A program made the translations under genes and the position numbers. The notes beneath the pieces are model-generated. The model was not told where the DNA came from and did no database searches. It saw only the letters and a list, made by a program, of their open reading frames with translations. From NCBI RefSeq assembly GCF_003003265.1, contig NZ_PVTL01000004.1, positions 62,001 to 126,000 of the forward strand: a stretch of 64,000 nucleotides of DNA, in the 5' to 3' direction. Origin of the DNA: Glaciihabitans tibetensis (GTDB lineage Bacteria; Actinomycetota; Actinomycetes; Actinomycetales; Microbacteriaceae). This document shows positions 57,126-64,000 of the stretch, in pieces. Each line of letters begins with the position of its first letter. Position 1 is the first letter of the stretch.

Positions 57126-58847
57126 GTGATGATCGATCGGTTTCAGTACTCCCCGTGGGATTTTTGGGCGAAGGCGGATGCCACGGCGCAGGCACAGCAA
57201 ATCGCCACCCAGCGCGCCCTCACTGCCGAACGCCCCGGTGTCACGTTCGGCGGCGAGTGCTTCGTCTCCGACCTCGCCTCCGTCGACAACGACGAGTTGG
57301 CCCTCGGCGACCGCAGCTACATCGCGGCCGGAGCGTACCTGACGGGGTCGCTGTCCACCGGGCGGGACTGCAGCATCAACGCCTATACCGTTCTGCGCGG
57401 TGACGTTCGGATCGGCGACGCCGTGCGCATCGGAGCCCACACCTCGATTCTTGGCTTCAACCACACCATGTCGGACCCCGGGATCGAGATGTTCCGGCAG
57501 CCACTGACCACCGAAGGCATCCGCATCGGAAATGACGTGTGGATCGGCTCGCACGTCGTGATCCTCGACGGGGTCACCGTGGGCGACCAGTCGGTGCTCG
57601 CCGCGGGTGCCGTGGTGACGAAGGACGTGCCCGCCGGTGCGATCGTCGGAGGCAACCCGGCGAAGCTGATTCGCTGGCGAGTGCCGCAGGCAGATCATCC
57701 GCTCGCGCCGTCAGATCAGTCCCTCGCGCGTGCAGATCAGCCCCACGCGCCGGGCGATGTGGTCGTGACGTCGAACAACGACCTTGCGGCTCGGGTCGCG
57801 GCCTTCGCCGAGACGGCTCGAGCGCAGGCGGTGGCGCTGCTCGACCGCTCGTTCTCAGAGGAGACCGGCCTGTTCGTCGACCGCCCCGGTAACAGCCCCA
57901 CCGTACGAGCCCAGTGCGACGCCATCGAAATTGCGGATCTGCTGCTCGACACCGCGCCGCCCCAGCTGCCGGCCGACCAGCAGCTCGAACGGTTGCGGGG
58001 ATGGCAGGATGCCGCGACCGGCGCCGTCGCCTCCCTCGGCGCTGGCTCGATGCAGCTCGCTTCAGCCGGCTTTGACGACCCGGATGCCGCGTACCACGTG
58101 CTCTGCGTGGGCTACGCCCTGCAGCTCCTTGGCACCGGGTTTGCCCATCCGATCACGCTGGTGACCGCCGCCTCCGCGACCGACATCGCGGTGGCGATGA
58201 ACGAGCTGCCCTGGACCACCAACGCGTGGGGCGCGGGGCACCAGGTGGATGCGTACGGCACTGCCCTGCACCTGAGCCGACTCCGCGGCGACGAGGTCCC
58301 AACGGGGACAACAGAGGCGCTCTTCGGGTGGCTGCTCACCCACGCCGACCCCACCACGGGAATGTGGGGCAGCCCCAATCGCGAAGACGGGCTACTGCAA
58401 CTCGTCAACGGTTTTTACCGCGCCTCGCGGGGCACGTTCGCGCAGTTCGGACTGCCGGTGCCGTACCCCGAGCGAGTGATCGACACCGTGCTGCAGCACG
58501 CGCGCGACGAGCGCTTCTTCAGCGCGGGTCGGCAGAATGCCTGCAACGTGCTCGACATCGCGCACCCGCTGTGGCTCACCGCGGGTTCCGGCTACCGCTC
58601 CGAGGAGATCACGGCCCTCGCCTCGCGGCTCCTTAACGCGGCCCTCGATCACTGGAGCGATGGCGAGGGCTTCGGGTTCCGCGCACCCGCGCCACACCTG
58701 GCCGGCCTCGACGAGACGACTCCCGGCTTGCAGGGCACCGAGATGTGGCTCGCCATCATCTGGTATCTGTCAGATCTGGCGGGTGTCTCGGACGCTCTCG
58801 GATACCGCCCCCGCGGCATCCACCGACCCGAGCCGGCTCCACACTGA
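57126..58847 (+). CDS. Fusion of a hexapeptide acyltransferase and a helical (alpha/alpha) domain
   Basis: 573 aa from a GTG at 57126 (ATG at 57129 also possible), with GGAGGG upstream. Residues from about 45 to 190 form a left-handed beta helix: ALGDRSYIAAGAYLTGSLSTG, then DVRIGDAVRIGAHTSILGFNH with the probable catalytic His, and NDVWIGSHVVILDGVTVGDQSVLAAGAVVTKDVPAG. A linker of three 7-residue repeats (21-bp DNA units at 57691-57753) leads to a 350-residue helical region with NELPWTTNAWGAGHQVDAYG and RQNACNVLDIAHPLWL. This part resembles alpha/alpha toroids of sugar-active enzymes. The combination was not recognised from known proteins; O-acetyl transfer on the imported saccharide is a guess. 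Confidence 0.75.
   Translation: MMIDRFQYSPWDFWAKADATAQAQQIATQRALTAERPGVTFGGECFVSDLASVDNDELALGDRSYIAAGAYLTGSLSTGRDCSINAYTVLRGDVRIGDAVRIGAHTSILGFNHTMSDPGIEMFRQPLTTEGIRIGNDVWIGSHVVILDGVTVGDQSVLAAGAVVTKDVPAGAIVGGNPAKLIRWRVPQADHPLAPSDQSLARADQPHAPGDVVVTSNNDLAARVAAFAETARAQAVALLDRSFSEETGLFVDRPGNSPTVRAQCDAIEIADLLLDTAPPQLPADQQLERLRGWQDAATGAVASLGAGSMQLASAGFDDPDAAYHVLCVGYALQLLGTGFAHPITLVTAASATDIAVAMNELPWTTNAWGAGHQVDAYGTALHLSRLRGDEVPTGTTEALFGWLLTHADPTTGMWGSPNREDGLLQLVNGFYRASRGTFAQFGLPVPYPERVIDTVLQHARDERFFSAGRQNACNVLDIAHPLWLTAGSGYRSEEITALASRLLNAALDHWSDGEGFGFRAPAPHLAGLDETTPGLQGTEMWLAIIWYLSDLAGVSDALGYRPRGIHRPEPAPH
57691..57753 (+). repeat. Three 21-bp tandem units encoding a 7-residue linker repeat
   Basis: Imperfect units begin CAGATCA at 57691, 57712 and 57733. 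They encode ADHPLAP, SDQSLAR and ADQPHAP between the two domains of the fusion protein. Unit number may vary between strains. Confidence 0.8.
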
Positions 58848-58858
58848 CGACGCAGATC

Positions 58859-58879
58859 AGGAGAAGCGCAGTTTCTCCT
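58859..58879 (+). terminator. Hairpin after the acyltransferase fusion gene
   Basis: AGGAGAA (58859-58865) and TTCTCCT (58873-58879) form a 7-bp perfect stem with a 7-base loop, 11 bp after the gene's stop. A short T-poor tail follows. It separates the uronate locus from the CNNM genes. Confidence 0.5.
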
Positions 58880-58975
58880 ATTACACTGGCCGCATAATGG
58901 ACGACCCTCCCCATCACAGATCCCAGCCCCTAAGCCCGTTGACCTCAGTGGTCCGAGTTCAGGAAGGGGCGGAAC

Positions 58976-60334
58976 ATGAATGAGTGGATCATGGTCGGTA
59001 TCGGCCTTGTCTTGACGGTCGGAACGGGCATGTTCGTCGCGTCCGAATTCGCTCTGGTGAACCTCGACAGAAATGACCTGGAGAAGCGCCAGGCGCGAGG
59101 CGAGAAACGTCTGGGACCCACCATCCGGGCGTTGAAAATCACCTCAACGCACCTGTCCGGGGCGCAACTCGGCATCACGATCACCACCCTTCTCACCGGC
59201 TACACCTTCGAGCCTGCGGTGAGCTCGATGCTTGAGGGGCCCCTCACAGCGCTCGGCATTCCGGCTGCGATCGTCCCCGGAATCGGCACGGTCATCGGGA
59301 TCCTGCTTGCGACCTTGTTCTCCATGGTGATCGGTGAGCTGGTGCCGAAGAACTTTGCCCTCGCCCTTCCGCTGGCCACGGCTAAAGTCGTGGTGCCGTT
59401 CCAGAGCCTCTTTACCACGATCTTCAAGCCGATCATCGTCGGCTTCAACAACACGGCGAACGCCATTATCCGCTCATTCGGCATCGAGCCGAAGGAAGAA
59501 CTCTCTGGCGCCCGCTCGGCCGAAGAGCTCGGGTCGCTGGTTCGCCGCTCGGCGATGGAAGGCTACCTCGACCAGGACCACGCCACCCTGCTCGGGCGGA
59601 CCCTTCGCTTCTCTCAACATTCCGCCGAAGAAGTGATGACCCCGCGCGTTCAGGTGAGGTGGGTCGAGGCTGACCAAACCGCGGCAGCAATCGTCACTCT
59701 GTCGCACACGACCGGGTACTCGCGTTTTCCGGTGACCGGTGAGACGACGGACGACATTCTCGGAGTAGTCCACGTCAAGCAGGCCTTCGCCGTGGCGCTC
59801 AGCGAGCGGTCGACGGTCACCGCTCGTGACCTGATGGTCGAGCCGACCCGCGTACCGGAGTCGATGGAAGTAGAGACTTTGTTGGTGCTGCTGCGCCGCA
59901 GTGGGTTTCAGATCGCCATCGTCACCGACGAGTACGGCGGAACCGCCGGGATCGCCACCCTCGAAGACCTCGTGGAGGAAATCGTCGGCGAACTCGAAGA
60001 CGAGCACGACCGCCACAAGCCCGGCCTCATTCGAGCCGGCAGCACCGTGACGTTCGACGCCGGATGGCGTGCGGACGAACTCCGTGAGCGTGCCGCAATC
60101 CTCGTGCCGGAATCGGACCACGAAACCATAGCCGGGTTCGTCACGGACGAGCTCGACCGCATCCCCGAGGTCGGCGACGAGGTTGGCATCCCGACGGGCA
60201 CGCTTCGAGTCGAGCGCATCGACGGCGCTCGCGTGCTGCGGCTGAGCTACACCCCGAACGAACTACTAACCGACCCGCCCACGGCCAGCAAGCACGACCA
60301 GATCATCGACGAGATGAAGAAGGACCTGAAATGA
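58976..60334 (+). CDS. CNNM/CorC-type membrane protein (DUF21, CBS pair, transporter-associated domain)
   Basis: 452 aa with GGAAGGGGCGG before the ATG. Residues 1 to about 185 are DUF21 with four membrane segments (MVGIGLVLTVGTGMFVASEF, ISGAQLGITITTLLTGY, VIGILLATLFSMVIGELVPKN). Two CBS domains follow, with VMTPRVQVRWVEADQTAAAI and IVTDEYGGTAGIATLEDLVEEIVGEL. The CorC_HlyC domain forms the last roughly 85 residues. Homologues export Mg2+ or affect divalent cation resistance; older annotations call them haemolysins. It overlaps the second CNNM gene by ATGA. Confidence 0.92.
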   Translation: MNEWIMVGIGLVLTVGTGMFVASEFALVNLDRNDLEKRQARGEKRLGPTIRALKITSTHLSGAQLGITITTLLTGYTFEPAVSSMLEGPLTALGIPAAIVPGIGTVIGILLATLFSMVIGELVPKNFALALPLATAKVVVPFQSLFTTIFKPIIVGFNNTANAIIRSFGIEPKEELSGARSAEELGSLVRRSAMEGYLDQDHATLLGRTLRFSQHSAEEVMTPRVQVRWVEADQTAAAIVTLSHTTGYSRFPVTGETTDDILGVVHVKQAFAVALSERSTVTARDLMVEPTRVPESMEVETLLVLLRRSGFQIAIVTDEYGGTAGIATLEDLVEEIVGELEDEHDRHKPGLIRAGSTVTFDAGWRADELRERAAILVPESDHETIAGFVTDELDRIPEVGDEVGIPTGTLRVERIDGARVLRLSYTPNELLTDPPTASKHDQIIDEMKKDLK

Positions 60335-61371
60335 GCGAGTACCTGCCCGGAATCATCTGGCTCGTTGTGCTGCTGGTCGTAAACGCCTTCTTCGTCGGTG
60401 CCGAGTTCGCCGTCATTTCCGCACGCCGATCGCAGATCGAACCTCGTGCGGAGGCCGGCAGTAAAGCGGCCAAGACCACGCTCTGGGCCATGGAGCACGC
60501 CACGCTGATGCTGGCCACCAGCCAGCTGGGCATCACGGTCTGCTCGCTCGTCATCCTCAACGTTTCCGAGCCAGCGATCCACCACCTGATCGAAATACCC
60601 CTCGGGCTCACCGCTCTCTCCGGAGAAGCGATCGGGGTCATCGGTTTCATCGTCGCACTGCTCCTCGTGACGTTCTTGCACGTCGTGATCGGAGAGATGG
60701 TGCCGAAAAACCTAGCATTTTCGGTGCCCGACCGCGCCGCGCTGCTGCTCGCGCCGCCGCTGGTGTTCGTGTCGAAGGTGTTCAGACCGATCATCGGCAC
60801 GCTCAACTGGCTGGCGAACATGATCCTGCTGGCATTCCGGGTGCAGCCCAAAGACGAGGCCACCAGCACCTACACTCTCGATGAGGTGGCGAACATCGTC
60901 GAACAGTCCACCCGCGAGGGAGTGCTGGACGACGCGTCCGGCGCCCTCACCAACGCCTTCGAGTTCACCACGAAGAAGGTGGCTGATGTGCAGGTGTCGA
61001 TCGCGGAGATGGTGCTGCTCCCAGCAACATCAACTCCCGCCGACATCCAAAAGGCGGTGGCAACGCACGGGTTCTCCCGCTACATCCTCACCAACGGCGG
61101 ATCTGAGCCGACCGGCTACCTGCACCTCAAGGACGTGATGGATCTCACCGATCCCGTCGAGTTCACGACACCAGTGCCCGCGAAGCGAGTGCGCCGGCTC
61201 ACCTCCGTGCTCGCCGAGTCCGACCTGGAAGACGCCCTCGCGTCGATGCGACGCGCGGGCTCACACGTCGCGAGATCTCTCGACGCGAGTGGCAACACCA
61301 CCGGAGTGCTTTTCCTGGAGGACATCATCGAGGAGCTCGTCGGCGAGATCGAAGACGCGACGAGCAACTAG
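60331..61371 (+). CDS. Second CNNM/CorC-type membrane protein
   Basis: 346 aa. DUF21 is present (IIWLVVLLVVNAFFVGAEFAVISARRSQIE, TSQLGITVCSLVILNVSEP, LHVVIGEMVPKNLAF), followed by a CBS pair ending in LFLEDIIEELVGEIED. The C-terminal CorC_HlyC domain of the upstream paralogue is missing; the protein stops just after the second CBS domain. Adjacent long and short paralogues like these are common in actinobacteria and may form a heteromer. The start overlaps the previous stop by ATGA. Confidence 0.9.
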   Translation: MSEYLPGIIWLVVLLVVNAFFVGAEFAVISARRSQIEPRAEAGSKAAKTTLWAMEHATLMLATSQLGITVCSLVILNVSEPAIHHLIEIPLGLTALSGEAIGVIGFIVALLLVTFLHVVIGEMVPKNLAFSVPDRAALLLAPPLVFVSKVFRPIIGTLNWLANMILLAFRVQPKDEATSTYTLDEVANIVEQSTREGVLDDASGALTNAFEFTTKKVADVQVSIAEMVLLPATSTPADIQKAVATHGFSRYILTNGGSEPTGYLHLKDVMDLTDPVEFTTPVPAKRVRRLTSVLAESDLEDALASMRRAGSHVARSLDASGNTTGVLFLEDIIEELVGEIEDATSN

Positions 61372-61408
61372 CGCGGCGGAAGCCGAACTTCACGCTGGGG
61401 GTGCGGGC

Positions 61409-61966
61409 TCAGCTTGCGTCGACGTGCAGTCGATGCGCTCCGCACGACAGACAACGAAACAGGTAACCGGCGAGCTCTCCCCCGGCCACAAGGTACCTGC
61501 GTAGCACCGCTGGATCCCACCGAAGCCCTCCGTTGACGTCGGCTGCGAAGTCCGGCTCGTGGAGATACTGCCCAAGGTCGGACGAACCGATATCTCCGAT
61601 GAACGCGCAAGGGCGACCACAGTGTGAACGCCACTCTTCTTGCTGCCACGACGAGTAGGACGGGGTACGAGTAGCGACTTCCATAGCCTCGGCCACGTCC
61701 ACCGTTGCGGGCAGCCCTGGATCAGACGGGATGCCGTCGATTGCGGTGTAACTGGAGAAATGACCATCGAAGACGCGCGCCGCGGTCCCGTCGGCGACGC
61801 ACCAGGGGCAGATGTAATTCACTTCCTCAATCGAATAGAACGATGACGTGTAGCGCAGAGTGCGGCGCGACATGCAGGCCTCGCAAGTTCCTTCGACGGC
61901 CTCAAACACGCCTAAGTCATAGGCATTCGGATGAAACCGGAACACCGGGGGCACGTCAGAGGTCAT
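61409..61966 (-). CDS. CbrC-family protein
   Basis: 185 aa. The N-terminal pattern FRFHPNAYDLGVFEAVEGTCEACMSRR and NYICPWCVADGTAARVFDG is typical of the CbrC/UPF0167 family, with two CxxC pairs likely to bind zinc. Later segments TPSYSSWQQEEWRSHCGRPCAFIG and the terminal YLFRCLSCGAHRLHVDAS add more Cys/His. The E. coli namesake is linked to colicin E2 tolerance, but the biochemical role is unknown. Its ATG overlaps the upstream gene's stop by ATGA. Confidence 0.85.
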   Translation of the reverse strand: MTSDVPPVFRFHPNAYDLGVFEAVEGTCEACMSRRTLRYTSSFYSIEEVNYICPWCVADGTAARVFDGHFSSYTAIDGIPSDPGLPATVDVAEAMEVATRTPSYSSWQQEEWRSHCGRPCAFIGDIGSSDLGQYLHEPDFAADVNGGLRWDPAVLRRYLVAGGELAGYLFRCLSCGAHRLHVDAS

Positions 61967-62667
61967 CCTTTCGGCCGCACGTATCGTGTGCCAAACGCCA
62001 GACCGATCAGCGGATTCACGACCAAATGGCCTTGCAGTTTGCGCAGGGTCGCAAAGGTCAGCGCGTCGGGGATGGTCGTCATATCCACCCAGTCAGTCGC
62101 GGCTCCAAGGGTCCCGCTCATAAAAACCACCTCGGTCGCAAGCATGCTCCGTGCCCAGTCGATGTGCTTCATCGGCCGTTCCGCTTCGATATCAGAGGCA
62201 ATCCGGCTGCCCTCACGGAACAGGTCTTGGATGGAACAAAAACCAAGCGCAACGGCCATCTCTTCGGTGCAATGAGCGGGGCCGCCCCACTGAATCAAAC
62301 CGTGCCGAAGAACATACCGCTCAAGCCAGGTGAGTTCGTAAGGTACGAGCTCGTTCAGATCGAGAAGGGAAGCAAAGCCGACCACACGCCTTTCGGTCAC
62401 ATCGAGATGGGCATCTTTCCATCGTGCCGAGGTGCGGACGGAGAAGCGGATACCGAAGTCGCGAGCACCTTCAACCCGGTCGAGCCGATCGAGTACCTCA
62501 ATAGGCAGTGTCCAGTTTTCCGAAACTACCGCGCCACACCGAGGGAACTTGTCGAGGATCTCCATCCACACCGAAGTTTCGGCCTCACCCCTATAGAGGA
62601 TGTCATTGCGTTCGCGGGTGGAGGGTTGATCGAACAACCGGGAATACTCGATTGCAGAGTTGATCAC
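61963..62667 (-). CDS. Unrecognised protein coupled to the CbrC-family gene
   Basis: 234 aa, soluble, no membrane segment or signal. I do not recognise a family. It is moderately acidic with several Trp and Cys; visible features are RNDILYRGEAETSVWMEILD, WLERYVLRHGLIQWGGPAHC and TLRKLQGHLVVNPLIGLAFG. The middle part looks helical and enzyme-like rather than repetitive. The ATGA overlap with the CbrC-family gene means they are co-translated and probably act in one process. A partner with a zinc-ribbon-like protein hints at stress or toxin immunity, but nothing specific can be claimed. Confidence 0.65.
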   Translation of the reverse strand: MINSAIEYSRLFDQPSTRERNDILYRGEAETSVWMEILDKFPRCGAVVSENWTLPIEVLDRLDRVEGARDFGIRFSVRTSARWKDAHLDVTERRVVGFASLLDLNELVPYELTWLERYVLRHGLIQWGGPAHCTEEMAVALGFCSIQDLFREGSRIASDIEAERPMKHIDWARSMLATEVVFMSGTLGAATDWVDMTTIPDALTFATLRKLQGHLVVNPLIGLAFGTRYVRPKG

Positions 62668-62776
62668 AGGCCATCAGACCACGGCGGAAGCGCGGGGTGC
62701 AGAGCCGCGAGGTAGCCAACAGATGAACAAACCTTATTTCCGACGCATCATGCACCCGCGACTCGGGCACCGACGT

Positions 62777-63760
62777 TCAGGACAGCCCGCGACGCCACTC
62801 GGCAAGAATGTCGGCGACGGTGGATGTCTCGGCCCACGTCATCTCGGGAATCTCGGCGCGACCGTCGGCTAGAGCCAGCGAGACTGCGTCTGCTTCCGCA
62901 GCCATAGGGTCAACGACGTCCACCTCGACTCGTCGTGGTTCTTCTCCTGTGCGGTGGATGATGGCTGAGCCCGAGCTGAGCTGGCGACTCCCCCACACGT
63001 TCGGCAGTTCGATCCACCCGTCCGACCCGAACAGGCGAGATTCGTCGGGCAGATCTGACACAATCGCGGTGCGTACCGTGGCGACAAAGCCGCCCATCGT
63101 GACGTCGGCGCGCGCCCAGACGTCGACTCCCTCGGCACCAAGCTCCCCATCGATGTCCGTGATCGTGGCGGAGGCGCTGGCGATGCCAGCCCACTCAGCG
63201 AAAGCGACGGCGAGGGAAACGGGATAGCCGCCCATGTCGAGGATGGCCCCACCGGCCAGCGCCGGGTCAAACAATCGACCGGTGTGCTCGGGGGCGGCGA
63301 AGCCACCGCTCGCTTCGAGGCGCTCGAGGGTGCCGATCTCACCTCGACTGAGTATCGCGCGCAGCTCGTCGGCGAGGGGTCCGAAGCGATATTTGTAGGC
63401 CTCGAGGAACGGTCGCTGGGAGGCTTGGGCGGCAGCAAGCACCTGCGCGGTGGCCTCAGGCGTAGGAGTCACGGGCTTCTCGCAGAGCACAGCTTTGCCC
63501 GCCTCGAGCGCGGCGATGGCGAGTTCGGCGTGGGTGGTGTGCACGGTGCCGATGTAGACGGCGTCGATGTCGTCGCGCGACAGAATGTCCTGGTAGGTGC
63601 CGCTGAACGGAGCGTTCCGGTCACGGGCAAACTGGGCGGCGCGCTCGGCGTTCGAGCTTCCGACCGCGTGCAACACCCCGAGCTGCGAGTGTTCGAGAGA
63701 GTCAGCGAAGTTGCCGCTGATCGTGCCTGGTCCAAGGATCGCCCACCGCGTTGTGCTCAT
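62777..63760 (-). CDS. Gfo/Idh/MocA-family oxidoreductase
   Basis: 327 aa. The N-terminal Rossmann domain shows RWAILGPGTISGNFADSLE, DDIDAVYIGTVHTTHAELAIAALEAGKAVLCEKP with the catalytic-region Lys in EKP, and then FLEAYKYRFGPLADELRAIL. The C-terminal alpha/beta domain follows with LFDPALAGGAILDMGGYPVSLA. The EKP and GGxxxDxGxYP motifs are those of trans-dihydrodiol dehydrogenase-like members. It oxidises or reduces a sugar or cyclitol with NAD(P). No clear ribosome site precedes the ATG at 63760. Confidence 0.9.
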   Translation of the reverse strand: MSTTRWAILGPGTISGNFADSLEHSQLGVLHAVGSSNAERAAQFARDRNAPFSGTYQDILSRDDIDAVYIGTVHTTHAELAIAALEAGKAVLCEKPVTPTPEATAQVLAAAQASQRPFLEAYKYRFGPLADELRAILSRGEIGTLERLEASGGFAAPEHTGRLFDPALAGGAILDMGGYPVSLAVAFAEWAGIASASATITDIDGELGAEGVDVWARADVTMGGFVATVRTAIVSDLPDESRLFGSDGWIELPNVWGSRQLSSGSAIIHRTGEEPRRVEVDVVDPMAAEADAVSLALADGRAEIPEMTWAETSTVADILAEWRRGLS

Positions 63761-63817
63761 TGCGCGAACGTACCAGATCCACTGCCTGCGTGAGCAGGCA
63801 TCGTCTGGATGTCGCTA

Positions 63818-64000
63818 TCAGAACAGCCCCGCTGCGGCCCGGCCGAACGCAGCCAGCTCTTTCGGGGTATACCCGCCATGAATGGCGCCCATCGCGTCGT
63901 TGTCCATCCCATCCTGAGGCGCGCACAGCAGGTCACCGACGTTGCAGTAGGTGAGAGTACGGCCGACAAACTCGGGCGGGAACTTCGCCCCAAGCGAGTC
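63818..64000 (-). CDS. 3' end of a secreted-type hydrolase gene, possibly cutinase-like
   Basis: Only 60 C-terminal codons are inside the window. They read FVGRTLTYCNVGDLLCAPQD and then MGAIHGGYTPKELAAFGRAA before the stop. A C..GDxxC segment followed by a His within about 20 residues is like the C-terminal Asp-His part of cutinase-type alpha/beta hydrolases. The evidence is thin, and the body of the gene lies right of the window. Confidence 0.4.
   Translation of the reverse strand, partial: DSLGAKFPPEFVGRTLTYCNVGDLLCAPQDGMDNDAMGAIHGGYTPKELAAFGRAAAGLF

Noticed and set aside
53899..57698. Very long minus-strand ORFs opposite the lyase, regulator and acyltransferase genes
   Set aside because: They are antisense frames kept open by high GC; their translations are His/Arg/Val-rich without motifs, whereas the plus-strand frames carry full family signatures.
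1..64000. tRNA, rRNA, CRISPR array, integrase or intact insertion sequence
   Set aside because: Looked for on both strands by eye and none was recognised; short or divergent tRNAs could still have been missed without a computed search.

Overview
The window is a high-GC chromosome segment of an actinobacterium, probably Microbacteriaceae or a close relative. This is inferred from the GC-rich codon usage, the GGAG-type ribosome binding sites, and the many ABC/LacI sugar operons and actinobacterial families. No rRNA, tRNA, CRISPR array or intact insertion sequence was recognised. The strain was not identified.

Layout. (1) 1-13 kb: a small-molecule catabolism cluster. Minus strand, from 10.7 kb leftwards: peptide-type ABC importer (binding protein, permease, a permease-ATPase fusion, ATPase), a maleate isomerase-like protein, a FAD monooxygenase, a GntR regulator, an MFS transporter and an isochorismatase-type amidohydrolase. 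A zinc alcohol dehydrogenase and a metallo-beta-lactamase-fold hydrolase lie divergently. The set suggests uptake and breakdown of an aromatic or N-heteroaromatic acid or amide; the substrate is unknown. (2) 13-19.6 kb: a more AT-rich defence island. It holds a DUF262-HEPN pair, a DUF3883 nuclease-like protein, an MvaI/BcnI-type restriction endonuclease, a C5 cytosine methyltransferase and a Vsr repair endonuclease. (3) 19.8-22.3 kb: a small-ORF leader, a small basic protein, an acetamidase/formamidase and an SDR. (4) 22.3-24.7 kb: a second defence-like module and the best candidate for something new. A structured, possibly non-coding RNA bounded by a 10-bp inverted repeat precedes a reverse transcriptase with a helical C-terminal region, which is translationally coupled to a HEPN protein with an intact Rx4H motif. 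(5) 24.7-32.5 kb: a patchwork of small genes, two decayed copies of one acyltransferase/condensation-like family, and a transglutaminase gene with a truncated second copy plus two fragments of its 3' end.

(6) 32.7-39.6 kb: a LacI-regulated sugar operon (two permeases, binding protein, LacI, GH42 beta-galactosidase). A promoter with two LacI-type palindromes and a 17-residue leader ORF precede it. (7) 40.4-58.8 kb: a large uronate-polysaccharide utilisation locus. A long minus-strand operon encodes a DUF2264 protein, an ABC sugar importer, DUF624, GH88 unsaturated glucuronyl hydrolase, an FAH-family hydrolase, KduD, KduI, KDG kinase, KDPG aldolase and GH35 beta-galactosidase. Divergent from it are a heparinase II/III-like lyase, a DeoR/LacI-hybrid regulator and an unusual hexapeptide acyltransferase fusion. 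The expected flow is: the lyase makes unsaturated oligosaccharides, the ABC system imports them, GH88 and GH35 trim them, KduI and KduD give 2-keto-3-deoxygluconate, and the kinase and aldolase yield pyruvate and glyceraldehyde-3-phosphate. (8) 59-64 kb: two coupled CNNM/CorC-type membrane proteins, a CbrC-family protein with a coupled unknown partner, a Gfo/Idh/MocA oxidoreductase and the 3' end of a possibly cutinase-like gene.

All calls are from reading the sequence; no database search was run.
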